64,000 nucleotides of DNA from Ditylenchus dipsaci (taxonomy: Eukaryota; Nematoda; Chromadorea; Rhabditida; Anguinidae): contig SADC01000122.1 in NCBI GenBank assembly GCA_004194705.1, positions 1 through 64,000 on the forward strand, written 5' to 3'. Of this stretch, positions 1-12,310 are shown piece after piece. Position 1 is the stretch's first letter. Each line of letters starts with the position of its first letter. The notes under the pieces are model-generated. The model was not told the origin of the DNA. It searched no databases and worked only from the letters and a program-made list of their open reading frames with translations. Both the position numbers and the translations under genes were made by a program.

Positions 1-1120
1 TATGGAACGATGCTGGTCTGATTTGACGTGGAACTGCGCGCCTTCATGAGCTCTGCCATTGAACGCATCGTGACCAGGCTCGACACGGCTTGACAACTGG
101 AGCAATTTACTGTACTCAGCATTTTTGTAGAAGCGTCCTCGAAATTGGTCAATGAAGGTCTGAAACCCAATCAATAACCATCTCAATAGAATGGCAAGTT
201 AATGGAAACCTTTTTGTCCGAAGGAAATTACGAGGATGGACGTGCGACGAAGCGATACAGCAGCAAAATCCAGAAAAGCATAATGCACAAACTTTAAACA
301 ACTGAAAACTTGCTGAATCATAAAAAAGCAAAAGAATTAGTAAATACCAGAGTGCCTTTTTGACGGCTTTAGAAAACAGACAGAAAAAACCGACTTCTTT
401 TTAAACCAAATTTTGGTAATCAAATGCAAGAAGATCGTTAGAAAATAAGTAGCTAGTAAGACAATATCATTTCATTTAACGATAATGAGTCACATGCCGC
501 AGGGGTACATGACCAAATTTGCTCGCACCATAATTGTTACATTGAAACACCGTCAAAATGTGTGAATCTCCGGTCAAAATATGTAATCTCCCATCAAATT
601 TTCAAAATCTTGTTCTCGGTCGCTATTACTTTTAATGTTATATTTTTTCCCCAGCATGTAGCTTTGATCCAGGTGGACATCCACCTGACTAGGAGGTAAC
701 CACACACGTTTTGGGTTTTTGTGGTGAAATATTGATTTTTGGTCCTAACAAACCTAATTCCCCACGTAATTTCAAGTTAAAAAATGGGTCATTTTTTAAG
801 AATTTTTTTTTAGGTTTGTTGGGTTTAGTTTTTTAATATGGGTGCCAGTGCATCTACATCAGGATTGGACCACCTGGGCACTGAGAGCTGATAAAGACCA
901 CTAATGTATCACTACCAAGACTATAACCCCTATGAGTATAATTAGAAAATTTTGGGAGATACTATAGAAACCAGGAGAAAGAAATGGAAAGAGGAAAAGT
1001 TGGAATGAGAAGGTCTTTGACACAAAAACGACTACAAAGTGCCTTACTAAAAGAATTTTTACCAAATATGCTTTTACGAAAAAAAATTTTTACCAAATAT
1101 TCCTTTACCAAAAGAATTTT
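1..1120. other. No gene recognised
   Basis: AT-rich sequence with scattered short homopolymer runs and no frame, RNA fold or delimited element that could be supported. The ccaggtggacatccacctg word near 668 also occurs repeatedly at 5.6-5.8 and 31.2-31.8 kb. Confidence 0.6.
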
Positions 1121-1972
1121 GGCTGTACGAGCTTTCGTAAGAAGACAATTTCGTAAGAGCGAATTTTCGTAAGAGCGAAATTTCGTAAGAAACATTTTCG
1201 TAACAGCGAAAATTCGTAAGAAAATTTTCGTAAGAAACTTTTTCGTAAGAGCGAATTTTCGTAAGAAACTTTTTCGTAAGAGCGAATTTTCGTAAGAAAC
1301 TTTTTCGTAAGAGGAAATAATCGAAATTTTTTCACTCTTATTCAATTTTTCTAATTCAGGATTTCATTGATTCATTGTTTTGCCTTTCTGTCACTGTTTG
1401 ACACTTCGAACAGTTAATTATATGACTATTAACTGTATGAGCACAAAAGTCGGTAAGGCATAGGTCATATGACTGAAATTTCAATAATTAGCTGACCCCC
1501 GGATTTTTCATCCATTAGGAGACCAGCAGAAATACCCAAAAGTATGCTGAAAAACTCTGAGCTAGAATTTATATATTATATACTACACATAGCTATTTGC
1601 CATCAGTGCATGTATGGTGCAGTAGGTAAAGTGATAGGATGAATTTTTTCACCAGTGGTTCGATTCCACCCTCTGACTGTTTCATTTTTTCTTGACTATT
1701 TTGGTCAAAACATCACAGAAGCTATAAGAACATCAAAGGAGGATCAAAAAGCAAAAAAAACAACTTAACATATCACTAATGTTACTGAAAACCGCGTTAC
1801 GAAAAAGCTTGTTACGAAAATTCGCTGTTACGAAAAGGTTTCTTACGAAAATTCGCTCTTACGAAAAAGTTTCTTACGAAAATTCGCTCTTACGAAAAAG
1901 TTTCTTACGAAAATTCGCTTTTACGAAAATTCGCTCTTACGAAATTGTCTTCTTACGAAAGCTCGTACAGTC
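1121..1972. mobile_element. 852-bp inverted-repeat element (GGCTGTAC family, copy 1)
   Basis: Begins GGCTGTACGAGC and ends in the near complement GCTCGTACAGTC. Each end carries an array of the words cgtaagagcgaatttt and cgtaagaaacttttt in mirrored orientation (1135-1315 and 1790-1965). The middle (about 1330-1780) is unique apart from a second copy at 40.7-41.15 kb. Flanks agaatttt and gaaatttt are a decayed 8-bp TSD. No open reading frame beyond the translated arrays. Confidence 0.78.
1610..1685 (+). other. tRNA-like segment inside the GGCTGTAC element
   Basis: An A-box-like tggtgcagtaggtaaa and a B-box-like ggttcgattccacc lie about 45 nt apart, with a 4-bp T-stem. The anticodon arm does not fold. 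A second copy sits at 40971-41047 in the related element. This is more likely a tRNA-derived relic than a tRNA gene. Confidence 0.35.
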
Positions 1973-2069
1973 GAAATTTTACCAAATGTGCTTTTACGAA
2001 AAATTTTTTTTACCAAAAAGTTTTTTTACCAAATGTGCTTTTTACCAAATATTTCTTTACCTTTTTCGG

Positions 2070-3505
2070 TACAGCCGCTTTGAATCTCTAGTTTCTAATG
2101 AGCTATCAACTGGCTGACTACAATATTGAAAAGTGGGTGAACAATTATATTTTTTAAAACTACACCTGTTTTTTGAGACAGGGAAATGCTTTCAGGGCGG
2201 ATTAAAATCAATTTTTCGGCGCTACTTGCACATACCCCCCCCCCCCAATCAACTTTTTTTAAAATGTTCCCAAACACATTATATCAACCTAAAATCGCTT
2301 CAGAAGCTCAAAAAAGACAAAAATTTCAATTTCAAAAATTCGGTAAGTTGCGATTGTAGATCGCATTATTTTCAGCGCGATTAGAAAGTTTTTGGAAAAA
2401 GCTTGCTTGTACATTTATACATATGTTTTCTTTATTTCACTATTATATTTTTCTATAGCTTACTAGACCGCTTTTTCTGAGAGACCACCATACTTTCAAG
2501 AGCTTTTAGTACTCTGGGTATAAAATACCAGCCTCAAGTGATGGGTTTTAAAGTATATCCTGAAATACTTATAAACGATTCCGTTATCTGAAAATAAGGC
2601 TTATTACACCTAGAACGTACGGGGTCGAGGTAATTTGAGCCCCCAGAAGTCATTTTACCTACGATTTTTGGGAGTAAAATTTGAAATCTTATAAGTGGAA
2701 TCGGTACAGCCCGTGAAAGCTGAAAAAATGCGGCGAAGAAGCCTGAAAAATGTTTGCTATAGCTGAGATATAAGCGCTTGCAGTCCAGGTAGTCGGATTT
2801 TTAAGACGAATGATGGAGGTTTCACGGTAATAGGAATATGAAAAAAATGTAAAAAATCTGCGAAAAACACAAAAAGGATTATTGAAAAACTTTAGGATTG
2901 TTTTAAAAATTATCCTATCTGCAATCCTAGCGAGCAAATGTTTACCAAACTAAAAATGGCCAAAAATCAATTTTTCTTAATTTTTTCCGATAGAAATAGC
3001 CGACAGGAACTGATCCTGCAAAAATCATCTTGATAGGTTGTCAAAAAGTGGGTTAAAACAATTATTGACGAAAACTCCGACTGTTGAATAATCGACTGTT
3101 GAATTATCCGACTGTGGAAAATATCTCTGTTGAATTATCCGCTTTTTGAATTTTCCGTCTGTTGAATAAACCCCGGCCGTATTCTTGTAGAGCGTGCCCA
3201 AAATTTTATGTGAATCTGGCTCCCCACCTCAGAAACTCAATAAAATTTCAATAAAGTTTCGCTGTTTTCATATAACCATATCTCAACATTAAAATTTACA
3301 AAAAAAATTCTGTAAAAAAGTATTTCGTAGCTCTTGATCTGTGCTACGATATAACGTGAAGAAAAAATAACAGCGCAAAACACTTAAGCGAGATTTCGAC
3401 CAGTTAAGATGTCAAAAGTGCTTGTCAAATTTTGTGAAATGACTTTATTTGTGTTAAGAGTTAGATGCTGACTTTTTGAATATAATCCAGCAATTTAAAT
3501 GGGAT
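2070..3505. other. No gene recognised
   Basis: AT-rich sequence with a C10 run at 2237 and a short block of repeated ctgttgaat words (about 3080-3170). No delimited element. Confidence 0.6.
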
Positions 3506-4137
3506 TGCGGGCTGTATTGGAGGGGAAGGAATAATACAGGGGCCACTTTTCGAGATGGTTGGGATCCATAGAGTATTAAATTTTCTAAGCGTCTAAAGGT
3601 ACTTTTAAACCCAGGAACTTGTGGTGCAGGTATAAGTATGAGTATTTTTCATGGACCAAGCAGATCAGCGGGTGGAGCCCGCGGGTTTATATCTTGCCCT
3701 AGCACTTTTTGAGTGCTAGGCTGAAATTTGGATGCTGGGCCTCTGGCCCGGCTTGTAGAACGAGGGGAAATGCTCTTCGGTGAAAAAGCAAAGATCTAGA
3801 ACATGGTTTTGAATACTGGGCCTACCGCATAAATAACTCTGGTATGCATTTTTTTTTCATGCATTCAGAGTCACTTTCGAGTGATTTGTGTCTAAGGTAT
3901 GTGGCTGTGCGCATCTCAACTCCAAGGCCCTAAGCCCCTGCGCCTCCTTCGGGGGCGCAAGGGGCTTGATCGTTAGAGATGCGCGCACGCACTTACCTTA
4001 GACATGATTCCGAGAAGTACACTTGATCATAAATGCATATAGAGTCTATTTTTGCCACGGCCCAAATTGAAAAACATGGTACAGCAGATAAAAAAGTGGC
4101 CCCTGTATTATTCCCTTCCCCTCCCAATACAGCCCAT
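3506..4137. mobile_element. GC-hairpin repeat (R1), copy 1
   Basis: Terminal inverted repeats start gggctgtattgg and continue with aggggaaggaataa. The core holds a GC-rich hairpin around ctccttcgggggcgcaaggg, flanked by ctaaggtatgtg and cttaccttag. The same unit recurs at about 7168-7606, 20048-20483, 28735-29215, 39846-40443 and 60105-60540, and as a core only at 56040-56330. Confidence 0.85.
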
Positions 4138-5850
4138 AATCTTTTTTAAAATCACTTTTCTGGTCCTTTTATAGCAAAATTATTAATTAAAAATGACTTT
4201 TGACCACTCCGAAAAATCTTGATTTTGGGGGGGGGGGGTATATCATAGTAGCGTCCAATTCTTCACATGATTTAACTCCAACGTGGAAATTTAGCAGGCA
4301 GCATGAAAAGAAGAAGTGGGTGTGCAAAACATAATTTTTAAAACATCCGGACACTCTTACACAGTTTTTTACACGAAAACATTCTCGCAAACATTTCTTT
4401 AGTCGAAAAATTTATTAAAACTTTGAATACATTTTAAAAAGGAAAAATCGTCCTAATTTTGGTTGCAGTGACGAATCCCCCCCCACGGGGACTGATCAGG
4501 TGGAGGAGATAACTTCATATTCGTGTTTCTCGACCCCGATTTCATGAGAAGCCGCGCGTTTTTTGGTTCTGAGAAAAAAAATTTTTTCGAACCACAGGGG
4601 GTATCATGGTTTTGGGCGACGGTGAATTCATCCAAGGTGAATTCATCCGAGGTGAATTCATCCAAGGTGAATTCATCCAACGGTGAATTCATCCAATTTT
4701 TTGTCTTGACACGTTTTCTTTAAATATTTTTCGTTCCGCCTATTCTATTGACATTACAACCAACCAATTTATACAATTCTGACATTTTTTTTATACAATT
4801 TTTCGTAAGAGTGCAAGTATGGTAGCTATGGCCCAACCACCATGATAGACAAGATCCACGAAAATGCACCCGAACCACCAAAATGGCCTTGAACCATGTG
4901 AATAACTTGTACCGTTAGGATGGACGACGAAGCACCAGGATGGACCCTACACCACGTCGTACACCCGAGACATCCGTATTTGGCCTAAACCGTAAACACT
5001 TAACGAAAAGCGACAATGCAGCTGCGACACCAACAGGGAGTATCCATGAGAGGATACCGAGATGGGGCTACGAAGGAAGTGGTACCCAGGTGTGAACATA
5101 CATTTATCCAGGTAGCGTCACCCAGGTCGTCATGCCCAACACGTAGTTATTCAGGTAGTGGCACTCAGATGGAGTGTCTCAAGTATGAGTATATAAGGGT
5201 AGTACTAAAGAGGTAGTACCTAGAAGCGAGTGCCCAGGAGCAAGCACGCATCCAGGGGGGGGGGGCTAACCGGGCTAAGGCGGCTCTAGGTAAATTCGCC
5301 GACAGGAAATTCGCCGACACGAATTCGCCGACAGGTAAATTCGCCGACAACTATACCAATGATTATACCAAAACTGATATTTCTTAGAACCGAAGTACTA
5401 AGTCAACCTTCTCTACGAACTACACCCTCGGTAACGATCCCATCTGTAGGTTATAGAAAGGTGTAGTCAAAACTGAAACTAGGTGTAAAGTAAGGTGAAA
5501 TATTTTATATTGGGGTACTTTACCGATTAGGTTTTTTAGGACCAAAATGAATATTTCACTCACGCAAACCCCGAAAAGTGCGGTGGGTACCTCCTGGTCA
5601 AGTGGATATCCGCGTGGATGGCCTAAATAATTGAAATTTTTTAAGAATAAAAATAAACCATTTTTCTAACTTAAAATTCTGTGAGGAATTATGCTTGATA
5701 CAACCAAAACGCGATTTCACCTACCCAAAATCTAACCTGGGACGGCTACCACCTGGACAGGTTGATATCCAGGTAACTCCAAAGCAGGGCTACATTCACC
5801 CAAATGACCTGAAAAGTCAAATGCTTGCTTTTATATCTGAAATTATATCA

Positions 5851-6330
5851 AAATAAGGAATGCGCCCAGGTGGATGCAAACCAGCAACCTCTACATCACC
5901 CCAGAATCACTAAGAATCCCATCATCCAGTGTGACCAAACCAAGTGGTCGTCCACTTGGATCGAAAATTCTTTTTTTACGTTTTTGGGTTCCAAACAACT
6001 TATCTGCACTAATTTCACTATGCTGAAGATGGTTTGGCAATGGTAAAATCACGTTTTATCGATAAATTTTTGAGTTTTTGCTAACTATTGATTTTGATAA
6101 ATCAATCGTTGGCAATAACTCAAAAATTTCTTGATAAAACGTGATTTTACCACTGTCAAACCATCTTCAGCATAGTGAAATTAGTGCAGAAAAACTGCTT
6201 TGGAACTCGAAAACGTTAAAAAATTTTTTGATCTGACTTAGTTTGGTCACTACAAATGGAGTCCTGAGCGATTCTAAGGGGTGATGTAGAGGTTGCTAGT
6301 TCAAACCCACTCGGGCGCATACCTTATTTT
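5851..6330. repeat. Long palindrome with tRNA-like arms, copy 1
   Basis: The left arm, gcgcccaggtggat through accaagtggtcgtccactt to gataaaacgtgattttacc, is mirrored around about 6090. The outermost arms contain a T-loop-like gttcgaatcc cassette. A second copy of the whole structure is at 46291-46770. Confidence 0.8.
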
Positions 6331-6569
6331 TGCCCAGTTACCCCCAGTTAAAAAACTATGTTCAAATCTTATATTTTTTAGTGTATTCAAGCATAACCAC
6401 GTACCCTAGTGAGAAATTGAAAGGTTGTCGGCGAATTTACCTGTCGGCAAATTCGTATCGGCGAATTTACTGTCAGCGAATTTACCGTTTCCCGGTTAAG
6501 GCACATGTGGCACCCGAAAGTTCTAGAACCGGCTTTTGGCCGGAGCGCCTTTTCTAGTGAATAAATTAA

Positions 6570-6803
6570 AAGAGCATACCCGTGCGTTTCAAAAAAGTTA
6601 AGGCCTGGACCAGAAATTTTTTTTGAATCGCCCCATTTTTCACTCGTTTTACGATAAATCTAATATTGATGACCTTATAATAGTTTAAAAAACTAGAAAG
6701 AAAACTTTAAAAATCTGGATAAAAACGCATGTAAAACTTGATCTAGAAAGAAAAATAGTGCTGGTCCGCGCCTTTTCTCCGTGTCGGGCACGGCTATGCC
6801 CCT
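6570..6803. mobile_element. TTAA-flanked MITE, copy 1
   Basis: The ends AAGAGCATACCCGTGCG and AGGGGCATAGCCGTGCC (complement) are flanked on both sides by TTAA. A TTAA target suggests piggyBac-like mobilisation. Related copies: 10019-10916, about 22317-22552 and 58528-58779. Confidence 0.65.
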
Positions 6804-6918
6804 TTAAAGAGATCATAAAAAACACGAACAACCGCAACAAACAATGCAACAACATAAACACTGACGAGAAAACAGAATTTCATACCGTATTTAAAAAGAA
6901 ATCGTGTCGGGACAAAAA

Positions 6919-7090
6919 ATTGGATGAATTCACCGTTGGATGAATTCACCGTTGGATGAATTCACCTTTGGATGAATTCACCGTTGGATGAATTCACCGT
7001 TGGATGAATTCACCGTTGGATGAATTCACCGTTGGATGAATTCACCTTTGGATGAATTCACCTTGGATGAATTCACCTTGGATGAATTCA
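6919..7090. repeat. 15-bp minisatellite array (ttggatgaattcacc)
   Basis: About a dozen near-identical head-to-tail copies, some separated by one extra base. The mirrored short array is at 4619-4697. It is the subterminal array of the 4614-7099 element. Confidence 0.95.
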
Positions 7091-7167
7091 CTAGAGCCCA
7101 TGGTTTTTTAGTCAAAATTTGAAAAATTTAAGTTGGCGCCTTTTGAATTTAAAAGGGAATAAGGGCT

Positions 7168-7606
7168 GTATTGGGAGAAGAAGAGAATGAAAGGGGCCAC
7201 TTTTATGGCAGAACGTTAAAAATTCAAAATTTTTGTATTATTCGCCTGCCTCACCATGTTTTCGACTGGGCCGTGGCAAAAAAAGACTCTATATGCATTT
7301 TATGGTCAAGAGTACTTCTCGGAATCATGTCTAAGGTAAGTGCGTGCGCGCATCTCTAACGATCAAGCCCCTTGCGCCCCCGAAGGAGGCGCAGGGGGCT
7401 TAGGGCCTTGGAGTTGAGATGCGCACACCCACATACCTTAGACACAAATCACTCGAAAATGACTCTGAATTCATGAAAAAACATGCATACCAGAGTTATT
7501 TATGCGGTAGGCCCCAGTATTCAAAACTATGTTCAACATCTTCTTGTTAGTGGCCCCTGTGTGATTAGTGGCCCCTTCTATTCCCTTTCCCTCCCTATAC
7601 AGCCCT
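7168..7606. mobile_element. GC-hairpin repeat (R1), copy 2
   Basis: Same ends and core as copy 1. The flanks extend the inverted repeat outward (ggcgccttttgaatttaaaaggg on the left, its complement on the right, and further arms to about 7800 matching 4470-4605), so this unit is the centre of a larger palindromic element. Confidence 0.85.
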
Positions 7607-7804
7607 TAATCCCTTTTAAATTCAAAAGGCGCCAATTTAAATTTTTCAAATTTTGACTAAAAAACCATGATACCCCTGTGGTTTGAAAATTTTTTTTTCT
7701 CAGAACCAAAAAAACGCGCGGCTTTCTCATGAAATCGGGGTCGAGAAACACGAATATGAAGTTATCTCCTCCACCTGATCAGTCCCGTGGGAGGGGGTGA
7801 TTCT

Positions 7805-10018
7805 GAACTCAAGCCCTAATTTTTTTTTATTAAAATTAACCACGAGCCAAGTACGATAAAAAATGGTAAGTGCGGGCTGACATCAGACTGAGCCTTTTAA
7901 AATTCATTTTGTTGACAACTCAGACTTTTGACAATTCGGCTTTTTGAAATTCGAACTTCCGAAATTCGTCTTAGGACAGTTCATTTGAATCATCATTCAA
8001 ACTTTTAAGTTCATTCTAACCACGATTCATTCTGGGTGGGCTGTCCGTCGCCAAATGGTTAACTCGCCAATTTTATGTCACCAAATGGTTAGTTCACCTA
8101 AAGACAATTACCCAAATTACAGTTTCACCCGAACGGGCTAAAAAAGTAAAAGTACCAAAAATCTAAAAATAGACTACATTTTTAAAGCCTGTACTCTCAC
8201 TGTACTCTTTCGAGTCGCTCGAATAACTCCAAAGAGTAGAGTGCCAGACAAAAGAGGAGTTTCCCGCGCGCATTTGAATTCGCCAAATTTTCATTCGCAT
8301 CAACAAGTAGGGTTCTTTTAATAAAGATAATCGAACCCTCTTTCAACCTAGGGGTTTTAGAGAAAAAAAATGGCAAACATTAAAAAAATACGGTAAACAA
8401 ATTGAAAGAAACAAATATTTTTCAAAGCTAACCCATTGCTAGCAGAGTGCCTGAGATCAAATAGACCAGTGATTTGATGCCGAAATAATACCAAATGGCC
8501 CAGTCAAACAGGAGCTAAATATTACTGTAGATAGAAAGCAGTTCTAAAACTGTTGGCTGTATAATAATGCTACTACCTGCACTACCAGATTAATAATCTC
8601 CAAGTCTGAAGGAACTTCTTGTAAATTATGAGTGGCCTCAAGCCGTAGAACACTGGTTGCAATGCTAGCCACAACACTTTTCTGGCTGGTGATGTGAAGA
8701 AATTGGCTTCAAATTGGGTTGGCACATCTGTGTCCAGGGTGTGTTCTCCTAAATATAGAAGATAAATCATTGACTGTTGTTCAGAAAGTTCGCGACCACC
8801 CCTCGACCCGCCGCAACTTCTGTACATTTTTTTATTTCTCAATGCGTTTAGTAACTTTCTGGATTCAGAGCTTCATGGGGAATCAGATAGGAATTTTTCC
8901 ATAGAAATTTTTCCATACCAAAATCACTTCAGAAAAATAGGTAGCTAGCGAAAATTTGACGATGGAAGAAAAGAGCACCATTGAGGGGAAGGATTTCGGT
9001 ATTATTCTGCGACTGACTTCTTTTGCAATTTAATTAACATGATCATTTACGACCATATGCTCGAAATGGCGGCAGGAAGCAGAGCTACATTTCGAGGGCA
9101 AGGTTGCTAATGAGTATGTCAATTAAAATTGCGAAAAAACGCCAGTTCCAGGATACTACCGAAAAGTTCTGAGATAGTCCTGGGTAGGATGTAATTGAAT
9201 TGGACATCGTTGGATGTTTTTATGTTGCATGTTGCGTGGGATTTTTTACCATTGTTGTTTTCTTTTTTCAACCAAATTTTCTTATTGATAATGGTTTAAC
9301 TGTTAATACATTTCTTGGAAATGCCATCAGAAGCAAAATATTTTTTTAAAAATTTCATAAGTTACAAAAAAATTGACCAAAACATTCCTATTGTATTTCC
9401 CTCACATATCCTTTCTCTTTTCAAAATTGTTTTCTTGATATTGTGTTTTTGGCTACTTTTTTCTGGACAGCTCGTAGTCAGCTCATTGCTGAGACGGTAG
9501 ATGAAACAGTCTTTCAAAAAAAAAACCAAAAACAAATGTGTTCAGGAGTGGTCGCGAACTTTCTGATCAACCTGATACAATAAATAAATTTACCTAAATA
9601 TCTGTGGTGTTCAATATGATATTTTTTGAAGGAAATTGAGATAGGAATTCCTATCGGAAGGTTGGCAATCATGCCGAAGAAACGGTTCTGCAAAAATATA
9701 ATTAACCAGAAACAGCGGTGGTTTTGAGAGTCCAAGACGCCTCTTAGGGAACTTCATAAATTATGTAAGACTGACAGGCCGTTTTTGCGTGTAGCGCTGT
9801 GTATTTGACCGATGATGATTGCAGTCTTTTTTTGAGAATCGAGATGCGATTGCGGTCTTTCAAAAATAGAAGTGCGGTATGGCGGTCGTAAGGCTGATTC
9901 ACTGCGGTCTTTGCGGTCATGATCAACCGCAAATGCACGGCCTATGGAATTGTTTTTAGTTTTGACCTTTTAGGTGTTTTCGATTTTTACGATATGTATT
10001 TTGCGTTTGTCATTTTAA
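7805..10018. other. No gene recognised
   Basis: Mixed AT-rich sequence. Short frames here have no family resemblance and no consistent splice structure. Confidence 0.55.
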
Positions 10019-10916
10019 AGGGGCAGGCCCGTCGCCGATGGAATATTTTAAAGGTAAAATTTAATTTTACCCCCTAATTACTGAAAATGCCCCCTAGTTT
10101 TAAATTAAATTTTTATCTTAATTTTTACGTTTATTTTTCAAAATTTTTTAAATTATAATGTAGCCCAGGATCTCAGCTTTCTATGGAGCTATTAAACTAT
10201 ACTGGACCATTCGAAGAATGTAGACATTTAGGGGTTTGGAAAAATTAGAGAAAAACCCAAGTTACTTAATTCAAACCCCTAAATCCGTACATTTCTGTAA
10301 TTACTCAATATATTTGCAGAGATCCTGTGCTACATGATAGTTGAATATTTTTGAATTTTTAGAAAAAAAGTTCAATTTCTGATTAGGGAGCATTTCTCAG
10401 TAATTAGGCGGCAAAATCAAATACCACCCAATTTTAGTTTGTGAAAAATGTGAGAAAAACAAAAATTTACTTCATTTAAACCCCTGATTTTGTACATCTC
10501 CTGATTATTCAATGGAGTTTGATAACTCGTTAGAAAACTGAGATCCTGGGCTACACGACAGTTGATTTTTTTTGAAAAATAAATGTAAAAATTAAGAAAA
10601 AAACATACAATCTTTGGTTAGGTGGCATTTTTCAGCGAATAAGGGGGCAAAATTAAATACCGCCTTATTTTGAAAGGCGGGTACCAGGTCAATTCAAAAA
10701 AGAATTATTTTGAGATACATTGTGCGGGGAATAAGTAATCAAAATCACTTCTATTATTAAAATGCATTGGTGCCTAGTGAGATAACATACTGTGAAAGTT
10801 GGTCCTCGGTTCGATTCCCATTGCAGGTATAGTATTTCCTCGAATATAACCAAATCGCATGAAATTCCCTGATACCCACCTTTCAAAATATTTCCATCTA
10901 CAACGGGCATGCCTCT
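10019..10916. mobile_element. TTAA-flanked inverted-repeat element, copy 2
   Basis: Ends AGGGGCAGGCCCGTCGCC and, complemented, AGAGGCATGCCCGTTG, flanked by TTAA on both sides. The interior repeats a word ending ctgagatcctgggctac in both orientations, with proline-free AT-rich filler. A tRNA-like segment is inside at 10783-10850. Confidence 0.65.
10783..10850 (+). other. tRNA-like relic
   Basis: B-box-like ggttcgattcccatt with an upstream gtgcctagtgagataac resembling an A box. No full cloverleaf could be drawn. It is within the 10019-10916 repeat. Confidence 0.3.
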
Positions 10917-10920
10917 TTAA

Positions 10921-12310
10921 TGTTAATTTCCACTGCTGAGCTCACGATTCCTATAAACTTTTTCCTTCACTTCAAGCTTGACCTTTCGTAAAAATAAAAA
11001 ATATAATTTAAATTCAACCTTCATAGGAGCATTATTGCCAAAAGCAGTGTTGTGTGAGATCTGCAAGCCTAATTTATCCCCTTTTTCGATAGAAAAAATC
11101 TCACGTCATGTATAGCAAGTGTGAGGGCATGGTTGACCAGTCCGCCGTAGAAGTAGGCTTGTAATAGAACCAGAAGCCAGTCGGACTCTAAACTTATTCC
11201 ATGTAAAAAGTATCAGGAATACAGGACATTATCATGTCAATTTTCATTGCAATCATGTCTGTGACCACAAACGGAACACACCTCTAAGCAAATAAGCAGT
11301 GATGATTTGGGCGATCACAGAGCACAGCACAACATACTTCAGGCTGTAATCTATTCCAAACAACTGAATTGGTGGTTGTAGCTAGCAAAAGACAACAACC
11401 AGACAATATTACCTTTTTAATTTCTGGATATTTACTAATGATCTGACTTCTGCGACTGGCATGTGGCTGTTCAGTGTAGGTCCATACAAAATCTGGACTG
11501 GACACTGATGACCCATTAAGTATACCCGAATCAACAATTTAAAGCCAGTGGAAAAGGGTAATATGCAGTAAGACAATGTGGTGATTGTTGCTTTTACTGT
11601 TGACTAGCAACAATTCTCTTCCCCTTTTCTTTATTTACAAAGCTTGCCTGCTTCCTAGACCGCCCTATATTGTCATGGAGAGGGGAAGGGTGAGTGGAAA
11701 GGCTAGGCACACAGACACCCCACCTACAGCATCATTTCAGCCATTAAAAAATAAAAGCTGTATTTGTTGTTGTTGCATAAATTGTGGTTGTTGGATGTCT
11801 GGATAGGCGGAAAATGGATTTCTTGAAAAAATTAATATTTATTAAGAAATTTAATTAACATTTTTATACACAGGATAAATTCACCGAAGCTAGCTAAAAA
11901 CGCTTGATTGTGCGAATGTGTGTGCCTCGACCCTATTGTACAATCTATCCAATTTTGACTAAGTCTCCCTTCTGCTTTGTAGGGTAGGCTAACATAGGTT
12001 GGGACCGACTTGAACTTATTTTTACTTTTGTCAAAAATCTGTTTGAGTTTATCGATCTAAGAGGTATAACAAGGGACTAAGGCAAAGATTGGCTAGTTTA
12101 TACAATAGAGCTTTTGTTTATGAGTGCCAACAAAAAAATATAACCCGTTTCTAAGTTTCAAGAGAGAGCGACTATAAGGCTAATGTTGATGGGTAATTAT
12201 AAAGATGACCAGAAAAAAAATCAAAACAGCAATATGGCTTAATTTACAAGAAAAACAATATAAAAGTGAACAAATAAACAAAACAGATAGATGAGTAACA
12301 TTGGTTGATT
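10921..12310. other. Region 3' of the Kv1 gene
   Basis: Slightly less AT-rich than the repeats. Probably holds the 3' untranslated region of the channel next to 12310; no polyadenylation signal could be assigned with confidence and no second gene was found. Confidence 0.5.

Larger units (their letters stand above)
4614..7099. mobile_element. 2.5-kb element with ggtgaattcatccaa terminal arrays
   Basis: Ends GGGCGACGGTGAATTCATCC and, at the other end, the complement of GGGCTCTAGTGAATTCATCC. Direct 8-bp TSD ATGGTTTT at 4606-4613 and 7100-7107. The 15-bp motif is repeated about 5 times at the left (4619-4697) and about 12 times inverted at the right (6919-7090). The interior holds further insertions (5851-6330, 6570-6803). 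It sits inside one arm of a larger inverted-repeat element (about 4.47-7.80 kb). Confidence 0.85.

Noticed and set aside
1610..1685. Functional tRNA gene
   Set aside because: Only A and B box resemblance; no foldable anticodon arm or acceptor stem, and the same sequence is carried inside a transposon-like element at two sites.
962..2117. Frames rich in SYEKVSYENSLLRK-type peptide repeats
   Set aside because: They are translations of the cgtaagag terminal arrays on both strands; the peptide periodicity mirrors the DNA repeats and there is no other coding signal.
6919..7090. Regular short repeats resembling a CRISPR array
   Set aside because: The repeats are directly adjacent with no unique spacers, are mirrored at 4619-4697, and lie in an animal genome within a transposon-like element.
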